A DNA stretch of 27,906 nt from a virus. Position numbers and translations under genes: made by a program. Below the pieces are notes generated by a model. The model saw only the letters and a program-made list of their open reading frames with translations. It was not told the origin of the DNA and did no database searches. Below are positions 1 through 6,384 of this stretch, one piece after another. How positions within the stretch are numbered: the first letter of the stretch is position 1; each line of letters begins with the position of its first letter. The DNA is taken from the IMG/VR virus record IMGVR_UViG_3300042923_001765, positions 1-27,906 of that record, one strand, 5' to 3'.

Positions 1-375
1 ATGATTGATTTAAGTAATATATGGGCATTAAGAAATGCCAAGTTGTTATTTGGAGACCAAGTATACAGTTTTGAAATAAAGTGTATATCTAGAGGTGCAA
101 CTAAAAAAGATGAATTAACTGGTTTTTTATCAGATGTAGTAATTGAAGAGTTACTTGAAGAGCTTTGTATGGCAACAAATGAAGTAAGTAAATCAAAAGC
201 CTTACAAGACGAAGTAAAAGAGTTAAAGGCAGAAAACGAAAGACTTAAAAGTGATGTAAAGTCTTTAAAGGCTGAGAACGAAACGCTTTCTACTGAGTTA
301 AGAGAAACAGAAGACCTTTTATACAGTACACTAGCTGATAATCTTCTACTTATGGACATCATTAGAAGTAACTAA
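1..375 (+). CDS. Hypothetical coiled-coil protein (124 aa)
   Basis: I do not recognise a family. The ORF begins with ATG at the first base of the window, so its ribosome binding site and upstream context cannot be seen and the true start could lie further left. Residues about 1-60 look globular. Residues about 62-105 form a clear heptad-rich coiled coil with repeated units of the type VKELKAENERL and VKSLKAENETL, followed by a short hydrophobic tail. It heads a run of small same-strand genes before the terminase, a position where temperate phages of Firmicutes carry early or regulatory genes. The coiled coil suggests oligomerisation or protein binding; no enzymatic motif is seen. Confidence 0.7.
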   Translation: MIDLSNIWALRNAKLLFGDQVYSFEIKCISRGATKKDELTGFLSDVVIEELLEELCMATNEVSKSKALQDEVKELKAENERLKSDVKSLKAENETLSTELRETEDLLYSTLADNLLLMDIIRSN

Positions 376-385
376 TACATATCAA

Positions 386-420
386 TCAACTGCACCACGC
401 AACCTGCGCAGTGCAGTTGA
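386..420 (+). other. Perfect dyad / hairpin between genes
   Basis: Perfect 10-bp inverted repeat TCAACTGCAC (386-395) and GTGCAGTTGA (411-420). Inside it is a second 3-bp stem CGC/GCG (398-400/406-408) around the loop AACCT, separated by a symmetric CA/CA internal loop. No T-tract follows, so it is not a standard terminator. It sits in the 70-bp gap before the next gene and could be a leader hairpin, an RNA-processing site or an operator. Confidence 0.55.
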
Positions 421-445
421 ACCACTTTAGAAAGGAAGTACATAT

Positions 446-874
446 ATGCATTATGAACCAATTTCAACAGACTTTTGTTATAACGACAGTAAAACAGAGT
501 TTAGAATTATATTAAGAGATTTAACACAAGAACGTCCAACAGCAGTGCTTGTAGACGCAATTTATGACTACAATGACACTTTAAAGCATCTGTATATCAA
601 CTTTGAAGTGGATGGTCTATGGTATATGAGACCGTTAAAATTTGACTATGAGTACCAACGTGAAACGGTTGAACTTTTGAGAAAAATTAAATATTCTCTT
701 TATTTATATCTAGTTACTGATATCCCTGAATCCTTGGAAAATGTTAAACGTAATGTAACTAAAAATTTAGAAGAATCCTTAAAACAAATGCAATCAATGT
801 GTGCAGGTAAGCTACCTAAGAAATCTTGGAAAGATTTTAAGGCAGAATTAGAGGAAAAAGATAATTTGAAATAA
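446..874 (+). CDS. Hypothetical phage protein (142 aa)
   Basis: No family recognised. The ATG at 446 follows a good ribosome binding site (AGAAAGGAAG) about 7 bases upstream. The protein is rich in Tyr, Leu, Glu and Lys and looks soluble, with alternating beta-like stretches in the first 80 residues (LRDLTQERPTAVLVDAIYDY) and a charged helical C-terminal third (about 95-142). There is no signal peptide or membrane segment. It lies in the run of short early-region genes; the downstream gene starts 30 bp after its stop, so they are probably co-transcribed. Confidence 0.65.
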   Translation: MHYEPISTDFCYNDSKTEFRIILRDLTQERPTAVLVDAIYDYNDTLKHLYINFEVDGLWYMRPLKFDYEYQRETVELLRKIKYSLYLYLVTDIPESLENVKRNVTKNLEESLKQMQSMCAGKLPKKSWKDFKAELEEKDNLK

Positions 875-904
875 ACCGTGATTGTAATGAAAGGATGTGA
901 TTAT

Positions 905-1066
905 ATGGATTTTGAACAGTTTATTGTTATGGTTGTAACTTTTCTTTTTTATTGTATCCCTACTTATATACTAGTAGACTTAATACCTCGTTATATAGAC
1001 CGTGGTAAAGAGATAGCAAGACTTAGAGCTGAACTAGAAAAATCAGCAGATAAAAAGGATGTGTAA
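905..1066 (+). CDS. Small single-pass membrane protein (53 aa)
   Basis: The ATG at 905 is preferred over an in-frame GTG at 878 because AAAGGA (890-895) lies 9 bases before it, whereas the GTG has no ribosome binding site. Residues about 5-27 (FIVMVVTFLFYCIPTYILV) form one hydrophobic segment, followed by a positively charged stretch (RYIDRGKEIARLRAELEK) that should stay cytoplasmic and can form a short amphipathic helix. It is too short for a known enzyme. Possible roles are a holin-like or antiholin-like protein or a superinfection-exclusion peptide, but nothing in the sequence decides between them. Confidence 0.6.
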   Translation: MDFEQFIVMVVTFLFYCIPTYILVDLIPRYIDRGKEIARLRAELEKSADKKDV

Positions 1067-1068
1067 CT

Positions 1069-1272
1069 ATGGATGAAGCAACTATAAGAGCAACTATTGT
1101 ACCGGGTGGTTTTATATCAGTATCTTTTAATTACATAGAGGTTTTCAAATTTCATTGGATGGCTTGGGTAACAGGCAGTAATGGTGTTTTATCAGATATT
1201 ACAGACATAATTGGATTACAATATAAAGACGACCTTAAAACACGCATCGACAGATGCATCGCAGGTATGTAG
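1069..1272 (+). CDS. Hypothetical phage protein (67 aa)
   Basis: ATG at 1069, two bases after the previous stop, with AAAAAGGATG as ribosome binding site overlapping the end of that gene; the two are likely translationally coupled. The product is small, soluble and of mixed composition, with a central aromatic stretch (FNYIEVFKFHWMAWVTG) and an Asp/Lys-rich C-terminus. I recognise no domain. It has the size and spacing typical of phage accessory genes. Confidence 0.55.
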   Translation: MDEATIRATIVPGGFISVSFNYIEVFKFHWMAWVTGSNGVLSDITDIIGLQYKDDLKTRIDRCIAGM

Positions 1273-1287
1273 AAAGGACGTGTCACT

Positions 1288-1581
1288 ATGAGTAAGCGTA
1301 AGCATATAGAGGTACTAAGTGCCAACACACTATCTCACGTATATCAAAGACCTTTTGAAATCAAGTTTTATGAGGGTAAAGATAAAAGGTCATTTGGTGT
1401 TGCAGTATATGATATAGAATCCTTTAAAGTCTTTGGACGAGGGTACTATAACTTCAATTTAGATACAATCTTAGATGAAGTAAAACAAGACCTTGAATCA
1501 AATAAAAACCTAAATATTGTTGAGTTTTCAAATGTATTAGAGCTTGTTGTAGATTTTTTAAAAAGTAGTGATAGAAAGTAG
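1288..1581 (+). CDS. Hypothetical phage protein (97 aa)
   Basis: ATG at 1288 with AGAAAGGACG 7-8 bases upstream. No recognisable domain. The first half has beta-type patterning around Tyr and Phe residues (RPFEIKFYEGKDKRSFGVAV); the second half is likely helical and acidic. It sits 15 bp after the preceding gene and ends immediately before the next reading frame, consistent with one polycistronic message. Confidence 0.6.
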   Translation: MSKRKHIEVLSANTLSHVYQRPFEIKFYEGKDKRSFGVAVYDIESFKVFGRGYYNFNLDTILDEVKQDLESNKNLNIVEFSNVLELVVDFLKSSDRK

Positions 1582-1590
1582 GTGTATAGA

Positions 1591-1878
1591 ATGAAGTTAG
1601 AGGAATACGCAATACAGCAAATAAATTTTGCTTTTACTGAGTTAAGAGAAACCGTAGAACGTCAGGATGCTAAGATAATTGAACAAGAAAAGCAAATTGC
1701 AGAATTGTCTGGTAAAATAGCAAAGTATGAAAGTAAAACCATAAGTACTGTTGGTACTGTTTTTTATAGTAATACTGGTACAGAAGCAATAATACCACTT
1801 AATAATGATGCAACTTTATCCAAATTAGCTAATGAGGTAGAAAAAGCTATTAAACGTAAGCAAAATATTTTAGGATAA
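1591..1878 (+). CDS. Hypothetical coiled-coil protein (95 aa)
   Basis: Two starts are possible: GTG at 1582, abutting the previous stop, or ATG at 1591. I chose the ATG because AAGTAGGTG lies about 6 bases before it. Residues about 5-48 form an amphipathic coiled coil (EQEKQIAELSGKIAKYESK). The rest is an extended Thr/Ser/Gly-rich linker and a short basic helix at the C-terminus (KAIKRKQN). It is the last gene before a new promoter. No function assigned. Confidence 0.6.
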   Translation: MKLEEYAIQQINFAFTELRETVERQDAKIIEQEKQIAELSGKIAKYESKTISTVGTVFYSNTGTEAIIPLNNDATLSKLANEVEKAIKRKQNILG

Positions 1879-1896
1879 ATATTTTTACATAGGGTA

Positions 1897-1924
1897 TTGA
1901 CAACCACTATATATGCGTTATACT
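1897..1924 (+). promoter_or_regulatory. Sigma-A-type promoter of the 53-aa ORF unit
   Basis: TTGACA at 1897-1902, a 16-bp spacer, and TATACT at 1919-1924, close to consensus at both boxes. Predicted start point about 1931. It drives the isolated unit ending at the terminator 2314-2355. The -10 box lies inside the dyad at 1905-1950, so a bound regulator could block it. Confidence 0.7.
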
Positions 1925-1950
1925 ACGTGTGTAGATAACAATATATAGTG
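1905..1950 (+). promoter_or_regulatory. Long dyad overlapping promoter (candidate operator)
   Basis: Outer arms CACTATATAT (1905-1914) and ATATATAGTG (1941-1950) are perfect 10-bp inverted repeats. Inner arms TTAT-A-CTAC (1918-1926) and GTAGATAA (1931-1938) pair with one bulged A around GTGT. The symmetry spans the -10 box and predicted start point, as expected for a repressor operator. Because transcription probably starts inside it, the complete hairpin would not form in the transcript, so a DNA-level role (operator or extruded cruciform) is more likely. Confidence 0.55.
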
Positions 1951-1975
1951 TTTACAGAAATAAGAGGTACTATAT

Positions 1976-2137
1976 ATGAGTAAGATTGAAGAATTTGCAA
2001 AAGAATTATTTGGAGAAATGCGACCACTAACGAAAGAAGAAATTGCATTAAAAAATGCATATTATGATAGCATTTCAGAATATACGGGTAGGAATTTTTT
2101 TGATTTATTAGAAGACAATGGAAAGTCCGAGCCTTAG
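1976..2137 (+). CDS. Small acidic protein (53 aa) with its own promoter
   Basis: ATG at 1976 preceded by AAGAGGT (1962-1968), stop TAG at 2135-2137. The protein begins MSKIEEFAKELFGEM and is short, acidic and mainly helical, with an aromatic centre (KNAYYDSISEYTGRNFFDLL). I do not recognise a family. Support for a real gene: consensus-like promoter 1897-1924, good ribosome binding site, and a strong terminator at 2314-2355 that closes a transcript of roughly 425 nt. Independent promoter plus terminator is the usual layout of a phage moron, a gene that can be expressed from the dormant prophage. The stop codon lies in the loop of a small hairpin (TCCGA 2126-2130 with TCGGA 2138-2142). Confidence 0.6.
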   Translation: MSKIEEFAKELFGEMRPLTKEEIALKNAYYDSISEYTGRNFFDLLEDNGKSEP

Positions 2138-2313
2138 TCGGAATGTTAAAATACGGAGGAGTTCCCAAGCCTATCAATGTAATATTTTGATTTAAGTTGG
2201 GTATTGAAAGACACATACAGCAGCACAAAAAATTATGGATACTGTAAATATCTCGCCTTTGGCAAAAGCGTGTCTTGTAAACTTAATAGAATCAGCAGAT
2301 AGAGCCATTTGAG
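2138..2313 (+). ncRNA. Structured 3' region or small RNA candidate
   Basis: A 176-nt stretch without a convincing ORF but with nested pairing. AAGACAC (2208-2214) pairs perfectly with GTGTCTT (2270-2276). Inside it TACAG (2216-2220) pairs with CTGTA (2242-2246), and GCC (2255-2257) with GGC (2261-2263), giving a small multibranch fold. It lies between the 53-aa ORF and the terminator at 2314-2355, so it is either a long 3' UTR or a processed small RNA. No known Rfam class is recognised by eye. Confidence 0.35.
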
Positions 2314-2320
2314 CCAGTTG
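2288..2320 (+). repeat. Imperfect direct repeat, copy 1
   Basis: 33-nt segment sharing a core CAGATAGAGCC, then TTGAGCCA and TTG, with copy 2 at 3121-3151. About 27 positions match, with a 2-nt gap and four mismatches. In both copies the segment runs straight into a hairpin followed by a T-tract. The two copies bracket the block of three small genes at 2376-3115. Confidence 0.55.
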
Positions 2321-2355
2321 CATATGCGAAAGCATTGTAGCTGGTTTTTCTTTTT
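2314..2355 (+). terminator. Rho-independent terminator with GAAA tetraloop
   Basis: Stem of about 13 pairs, CCAGTTGCATATGC (2314-2327) with GCATTGTAGCTGG (2332-2344), one bulged T, two GU pairs and a GAAA loop. It is followed by TTTTTCTTTTT (2345-2355). Ends the transcript of the 53-aa ORF unit. Confidence 0.8.
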
Positions 2356-2375
2356 ATAAAAGTGGGGTGTAAATT

Positions 2376-2555
2376 ATGAATTTATATATTTTAAAATCAA
2401 CAGATGCTAATGGTTATCCAAGGATTGAAAGCCGATTTATAGCAGTTAATAATAATGAAAAATATGAGGGTTGTGTATTTGATAACATCTATATTTATGA
2501 TGATAAAGAAGCAAGTATAGAGTATGAGTTCGAGCATAGATGCCTGTCATATTAA
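2376..2555 (+). CDS. Hypothetical small protein (59 aa)
   Basis: ATG at 2376 with GTGGGGTG about 6 bases upstream; TAA at 2553-2555. It begins MNLYILKSTDANGYPRIES and is Tyr- and Asp-rich with an acidic C-terminal half ending HRCLSY. The pattern suggests a small beta-rich soluble domain; no family recognised. It lies directly after the terminator at 2314-2355 and 14 bp before the next gene, so it opens the three-gene block bracketed by the direct repeats. No promoter is obvious between terminator and gene, so read-through or a non-canonical promoter must be assumed. Confidence 0.6.
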   Translation: MNLYILKSTDANGYPRIESRFIAVNNNEKYEGCVFDNIYIYDDKEASIEYEFEHRCLSY

Positions 2556-2569
2556 AGGGGTTGAACCAA

Positions 2570-2761
2570 ATGAGTATAGGTAAGACCAAAAGAATAATCT
2601 TAAATTTAGCAACAAAAGGTGTTAGTGAATTGTTGGGTATATCTTACGAAGATGCTTTAAAAATAGTAAAAGAATCAGGATTAGAACAGTCAATAGAGAA
2701 AGCACCAGACCTTATGTTGCATTACAGTAAAGACCAATTGGTCTATGAAGTATTAAGTTAG
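2570..2761 (+). CDS. Small protein, paralog A (63 aa)
   Basis: ATG at 2570 is chosen over an in-frame ATG at 2540, which would overlap the upstream gene, because AAAGGGG (2554-2560) lies 9 bases before it. The product is helical. The pattern SELLGISYEDALKIVKESG, then I..SIE..P...LHYS, resembles the product at 2885-3115: both have an N-terminal T-K-x motif, a helix with E-x-A, I-E in the middle, P...LH near the end and a final hydrophobic helix. I know of many short clostridial proteins with this EDAL..IV / LHYS layout but cannot name the family securely. It could be an adaptor or an antitoxin-like protein; no partner toxin is evident. Confidence 0.6.
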   Translation: MSIGKTKRIILNLATKGVSELLGISYEDALKIVKESGLEQSIEKAPDLMLHYSKDQLVYEVLS

Positions 2762-2764
2762 TAC

Positions 2765-2858
2765 AGGGTAAAATCGGACTATCAGCAAAATAATAAACTT
2801 AGCCGTAAACATAATACGAGCATAACAACAGCGGTACGTAATAATCGCATTTTGCCCT
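2765..2858 (+). promoter_or_regulatory. Candidate structured leader before paralog B
   Basis: AGGGTAAAAT followed by CG (2765-2776) can pair with CG, a bulged C, then ATTTTGCCCT (2846-2858): 12 pairs including one GU, enclosing about 69 nt. A small internal hairpin CGTA/TACG lies within. The structure ends about 26 nt before the start codon of paralog B, where a regulatory leader would be expected. Pairing was found by eye only. Confidence 0.3.
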
Positions 2859-2884
2859 TTACATATAAAAATGGAGTGAGAATT

Positions 2885-3115
2885 ATGGATTTGGATTTGA
2901 AACATGAAATACTTACCATAGAAATAAGTACAAAGCGAGCATTGGTTGAGGTATTTCACAAAAGTGAAGAAGAAGCTGTAAATCTTGTAATAGAAGCAGA
3001 TATAAAAAATACTATTGAGAACTACCCTATGTCTTTACACGATTGTCCTAGAACTTGGGCAGTTAGTATTCTTACTTGTGCAGAGGACTATAAAACCTTA
3101 GAAAAGTATCTATAA
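2885..3115 (+). CDS. Small protein, paralog B (76 aa)
   Basis: ATG at 2885 is preferred to the in-frame ATG at 2852 because GGAGTGAG (2873-2880) precedes it and 2852 falls inside a predicted stem. The first 60 residues align by eye with paralog A at 2570-2761 (TKRALVEVFHKSEEEAVNL against TKGVSELLGISYEDALKI, and NYPMSLHDCPRTWAVSIL against APDLMLHYSKDQLVYEVL). A C-terminal extension (TCAEDYKTLEKYL) is unique to B. It is likely an all-helical small domain. Duplication and divergence within the phage is the simplest explanation. No function assigned. Confidence 0.6.
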   Translation: MDLDLKHEILTIEISTKRALVEVFHKSEEEAVNLVIEADIKNTIENYPMSLHDCPRTWAVSILTCAEDYKTLEKYL

Positions 3116-3120
3116 GATAA

Positions 3121-3151
3121 AGAATTGACAGATAGAGCCTTGAGCCAATTG
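3121..3151 (+). repeat. Imperfect direct repeat, copy 2
   Basis: 31-nt counterpart of 2288-2320, with the shared core CAGATAGAGCC followed by TTGAGCCA and TTG. It starts 6 bp after the stop of paralog B and runs into the terminator-like structure at 3134-3187. Confidence 0.55.
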
Positions 3152-3187
3152 TCCGTGAGAACGAATAGTGGGTAAATGGCTCTTTTT
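3134..3187 (+). terminator. Terminator with two alternative stems
   Basis: TGGCTCT (3177-3183) followed by TTTT can pair with either GAGCCA (3142-3147) or AGAGCC (3134-3139), giving two mutually exclusive stems before the T-tract at 3183-3187. A weaker inner hairpin (ATTGT with ACGAAT) sits in the loop. It terminates the small-gene block just upstream of the terminase genes; the two-state pairing could act as an attenuator. Confidence 0.5.
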
Positions 3188-3236
3188 AATTACATATTTA
3201 TGGTGTCTGTATGGTAGGCATAAGGAGGTTTTAACT

Positions 3237-3680
3237 ATGAGGGAGACCTTAAAACACAGGGACGCCTTTGAAGTCTACTATAAAATGAAAAAGCGAAGTT
3301 GTTCAAAGGTGGCAGAAAAACTAGGTGTGAAACCTGAAACAGTTGAAAATTGGAGTACGAAGTTTCATTGGCAAGACAGAATAGACGAAAGAGATAAGTT
3401 GATAGCTGATAAAGTAACCACTATTAACATTGAGAAAGATATTGACATACGAGCAAAACTATACAATGCAATAGGACTTGCAGTAGATAAATACACAGAT
3501 GCTCTTATATCTGGTAAAGCAACCATAGAAGAAGTTAAGGATATAGACACATTGGGTAGGCTTTGGAAAGACCTTGAATTGATGGGTAGTAAAGGCGAAG
3601 CCGATAGTTCACAGGTTGAAACCGTCACAGAGTTAGCAGATGACGAAGAACCTAATGAGCAATTAAAACCAAGTGAATAG
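3237..3680 (+). CDS. terS: Terminase small subunit
   Basis: The ATG at 3237 follows a textbook AAGGAGG (3222-3228). An upstream in-frame start at 3168 would place the start inside the terminator and is rejected. The N-terminal region has a helix-turn-helix of the small-terminase type (residues about 18-42, SCSKVAEKLGVKPETVENW, then W..RI.ERD), which recognises the phage packaging site. The central helices (about 65-120) should drive ring assembly, and the acidic tail (about 125-147) is typical of the contact with the large subunit. The length of 147 aa is normal for this family. The next gene, 11 bp downstream, is the large terminase, which supports the call. Confidence 0.85.
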   Translation: MRETLKHRDAFEVYYKMKKRSCSKVAEKLGVKPETVENWSTKFHWQDRIDERDKLIADKVTTINIEKDIDIRAKLYNAIGLAVDKYTDALISGKATIEEVKDIDTLGRLWKDLELMGSKGEADSSQVETVTELADDEEPNEQLKPSE

Positions 3681-3691
3681 GTGGTGTTTAT

Positions 3692-4984
3692 ATGGTAAAA
3701 ACACAAAAAGTTAAACTTTTGAACTATGTAGCACAAGCTTATAAATCTTTAATTTATGACATTGTATATAAAAAAACATATAAAGAGTATGTCATAAGGG
3801 GTGGCAGAGCAAAAGGTGAAACAACTCATAGTGCCCTTGCAGGTGTAACAATGGTACACAAAGGTCAGGGTAGTGGGATTGTCATAAGACAAGTACATAA
3901 AACGCATAGGGCTACAACACGTAAAGCCATCATAAATGCAATACACGAATTAAAATTAGAAAAATATTTTAAATGGTCTGAAAAAGACAATGGTGTAATG
4001 ACCATCCATCATAAAAATGGCTGTTATATAGCTTTTGAGGGTTTTGATGACCCCGGTAAATTAAGGGGTTATGAAGATAAAAAGTCAAATATTGCTTGGG
4101 TATGGTTTGAAGAGTGCCAAAATATAAAAGGAATTAAGCAAATAGATGATGCTTTAGCAACATTTGACCGTTATGACAATATTGTTTTTATATTTGGATA
4201 TAACCCTCCGATTTCAAAACGTCATTGGTGTAATACAGAATTAACACAATCACATCCTGATAGGTACATTATTCACCTATCCTATCTTGATATTTTAGAA
4301 GTTTTGAAAGAAGGAACTATAAAAAGGGCTGAAAAACTTAAACTTGTTAACTTTGAGAGATTTCAGAATGAGTATATGGGTCTGATTGGAACTTACTCAG
4401 AGGGTAAGGTTTTCAACAATTTAAGAGATATAAGCAAAGAAGAAATACTTAAAGTTAAAGCGAATGCAACTTTCACTAACCGTGGTTTAGACCTTGGTTT
4501 CTCTAATAAAGGTGACCCAACATCATACACAGGTTGGGTAAAGAAAAGAAATTCAAATGGTGGCATTGACATATATTGTGTATTTGAGCATCACGAGAAA
4601 AAAATGAAAATTCCGCAATTAGCAGCTGTAATAAAAACACACAATCCTTTCAATAACATAGTTTATTCAGACCATATGCCTGTTGTTGTTGATTCATTAG
4701 TTGAAACATATGACCTTGAGGTGGCAAATGCTTATAAAAGTAACAGAGAAATGCGTTACTACTGGTTAGCAAATGAAGTAGATAACATATTCATTTGTGA
4801 GGAATTAACACCTAATACGTACAAGTCTTTTGAGGGTTGTGAGTATAAAACCAATAAAAATGACGAGCTTGATTTTAGTGTGTATCCAAAAGAGGAAGAC
4901 CACCCGATTGATAGCTGTCTATACGCATTTACTGAAGAACTACAAGCAGAATATTCCTATATACAAGAAGATGAAGAAGATTAA
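3692..4984 (+). CDS. terL: Terminase large subunit
   Basis: The packaging motor ATPase and headful/cos nuclease; it docks on the portal and pumps DNA into the prohead. ATG at 3692 after AGGTGGTG. The ATPase domain has a P-loop-like segment at residues 37-45 (GGRAKGETT), followed by a Walker B (IAWVWFEE, about 133-140) with the catalytic Glu. The nuclease domain follows from about 265 (NRGLDLGFSNKGDPTSYTGW), with acidic residues in VYSDHMPVVVDS and a final D-S-C-LYAF. The 430 aa fit the PBSX/Terminase_3 group. Oddity: where most homologs have GKS or GKT in the P-loop, this one has GET, with a Lys two residues earlier. Confidence 0.92.
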   Translation: MVKTQKVKLLNYVAQAYKSLIYDIVYKKTYKEYVIRGGRAKGETTHSALAGVTMVHKGQGSGIVIRQVHKTHRATTRKAIINAIHELKLEKYFKWSEKDNGVMTIHHKNGCYIAFEGFDDPGKLRGYEDKKSNIAWVWFEECQNIKGIKQIDDALATFDRYDNIVFIFGYNPPISKRHWCNTELTQSHPDRYIIHLSYLDILEVLKEGTIKRAEKLKLVNFERFQNEYMGLIGTYSEGKVFNNLRDISKEEILKVKANATFTNRGLDLGFSNKGDPTSYTGWVKKRNSNGGIDIYCVFEHHEKKMKIPQLAAVIKTHNPFNNIVYSDHMPVVVDSLVETYDLEVANAYKSNREMRYYWLANEVDNIFICEELTPNTYKSFEGCEYKTNKNDELDFSVYPKEEDHPIDSCLYAFTEELQAEYSYIQEDEED

Positions 4985-5004
4985 CCTAAGGGGGTGAAAC
5001 ATAG

Positions 5005-6384
5005 ATGGAGTACATAACTAGTGAGAAGTTTATAGAGAATGGGTTAATCTTCCCACCATACCGAAGTCAAGACAGATTAGAGAGTTACGAGTTTCATAAC
5101 AAGTGCTACTCTGGTGCCTATTCAAAAGGTAGAAAACTTAAAGTAAAGACAGCAAATGGTACCAAGGAGCTAGATTGGAAACAGCCTGAATACAACTACT
5201 ATAAATTAATTACAGATAAAATGAAGACCATTATAACAAGTGAAGACCCTATAGTAAAAGCTGATAATGATAGCAATACAAAACTTTTAAATGGTTTGAT
5301 AGCGGATACAAATTTTCTTGGTGTGTTGGGTGATGTAATACAATCTGAAACATCCTTAGGTGATGGTGTTTTTTACCTAGATAACTTAGGAGGTACATTA
5401 TCAATAAATGCTGTCAATCCAGCTAATTGGTATAAAGTTGTGTCACCTATAAACATCAACAATGTTATATGCCACGTCTTAGTACAGCCCATATATACAG
5501 AGGATTATTCAGTAATGTATACCGAGGAAAGAATTACGCACCTTAGGGTACTGTATCACTATAAGGGTTATTACATAGAAAAGTATTTTATCTATGATGG
5601 TACGCGCATTGGACAGGCTGTAGCATATGGCAAGGTTGAGGAAGAAGGTAGGAAAGTATCAACAGGCTTTAAAGGCTTTGCAGTACATTCCGTACATAAC
5701 TCAAAGCCAATTAATGGTTGTTATGGAATCAGTGATTATGTAGCTATAACTGATTCGGTTAATCTTATGGAAAAGAAGTCAACGCAGTTTGACTTGATAA
5801 CAGATAAGCACTCAGACCCTGTTTTCCAGACAAGTAAAGAGAATGGAAAAATCAATGAGAAAACTGGTAAAGCTGAATATGAAGTATTTGGAAATATCAT
5901 TTTTCCTAAGAAAGACGCAGTTGAAAGTAAGTATATAACTTGGGACGGCAACTTAGACCAACTACTTAAATACATAGATAAGCAAGAGAATAATATAGCA
6001 GTTTTAAGTGAGTTTGGTAAGGTTTTTTTAACCGGGGACTTTGGAAGTAATGCTTCTGGTGAGAGCATAAGAAATATGGCTCAATCAGTATTAGGTAAAG
6101 CAAGCAGATTAATTGATACCTTAGATTATACAGTCAAATGTATTTTCTGTGAAATGCTTTATACAAAGGGTATTGACTTAAACCCAAGTGATATTTCAAT
6201 CACGTGGAAGGATGGATTACCTAATGATTCAATGCTTACACAAGCACAAGCTATACAATTACGTAAACAAGTAGGTACTATCAGCACCCATCGCGTTTTG
6301 ACAGACTATGACGAAATGACTTCAGAACAGGCGGATGTAGAAATAGAACGAATAAAAGCGGAAGGGGGAACAGTAAATGTTTAA
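5005..6384 (+). CDS. Portal protein
   Basis: Dodecameric vertex channel through which DNA enters and leaves the capsid. ATG at 5005 after GGGGGTG. The 459 aa is the usual size for SPP1/HK97-like siphophage portals. Consistent features are the N-terminal segment with YNYYKLITDKMKTIITSEDP, the beta-rich wing (about 95-215) containing ETSLGDGVFYLDN and NPANWYKVVSP, and the long helical stem and crown region near the C-terminus containing GSNASGESIRNMAQSVLGKA. The gene lies immediately after TerL and overlaps the next gene by 8 bp. No unusual features. Confidence 0.85.
   Translation: MEYITSEKFIENGLIFPPYRSQDRLESYEFHNKCYSGAYSKGRKLKVKTANGTKELDWKQPEYNYYKLITDKMKTIITSEDPIVKADNDSNTKLLNGLIADTNFLGVLGDVIQSETSLGDGVFYLDNLGGTLSINAVNPANWYKVVSPININNVICHVLVQPIYTEDYSVMYTEERITHLRVLYHYKGYYIEKYFIYDGTRIGQAVAYGKVEEEGRKVSTGFKGFAVHSVHNSKPINGCYGISDYVAITDSVNLMEKKSTQFDLITDKHSDPVFQTSKENGKINEKTGKAEYEVFGNIIFPKKDAVESKYITWDGNLDQLLKYIDKQENNIAVLSEFGKVFLTGDFGSNASGESIRNMAQSVLGKASRLIDTLDYTVKCIFCEMLYTKGIDLNPSDISITWKDGLPNDSMLTQAQAIQLRKQVGTISTHRVLTDYDEMTSEQADVEIERIKAEGGTVNV

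Noticed and set aside
1923-2228. 101-codon ORF on the - strand over the promoter and 53-aa ORF
   Set aside because: Lies antisense to a promoter, ribosome binding site, small ORF and folded RNA; low-complexity Leu/Ile/Cys translation and no ribosome binding site.
3365-3736. 123-codon - strand ORF opposite the terminase genes
   Set aside because: Ser-rich mirror of TerS coding sequence with no ribosome binding site; the + strand frame has clear terminase features.
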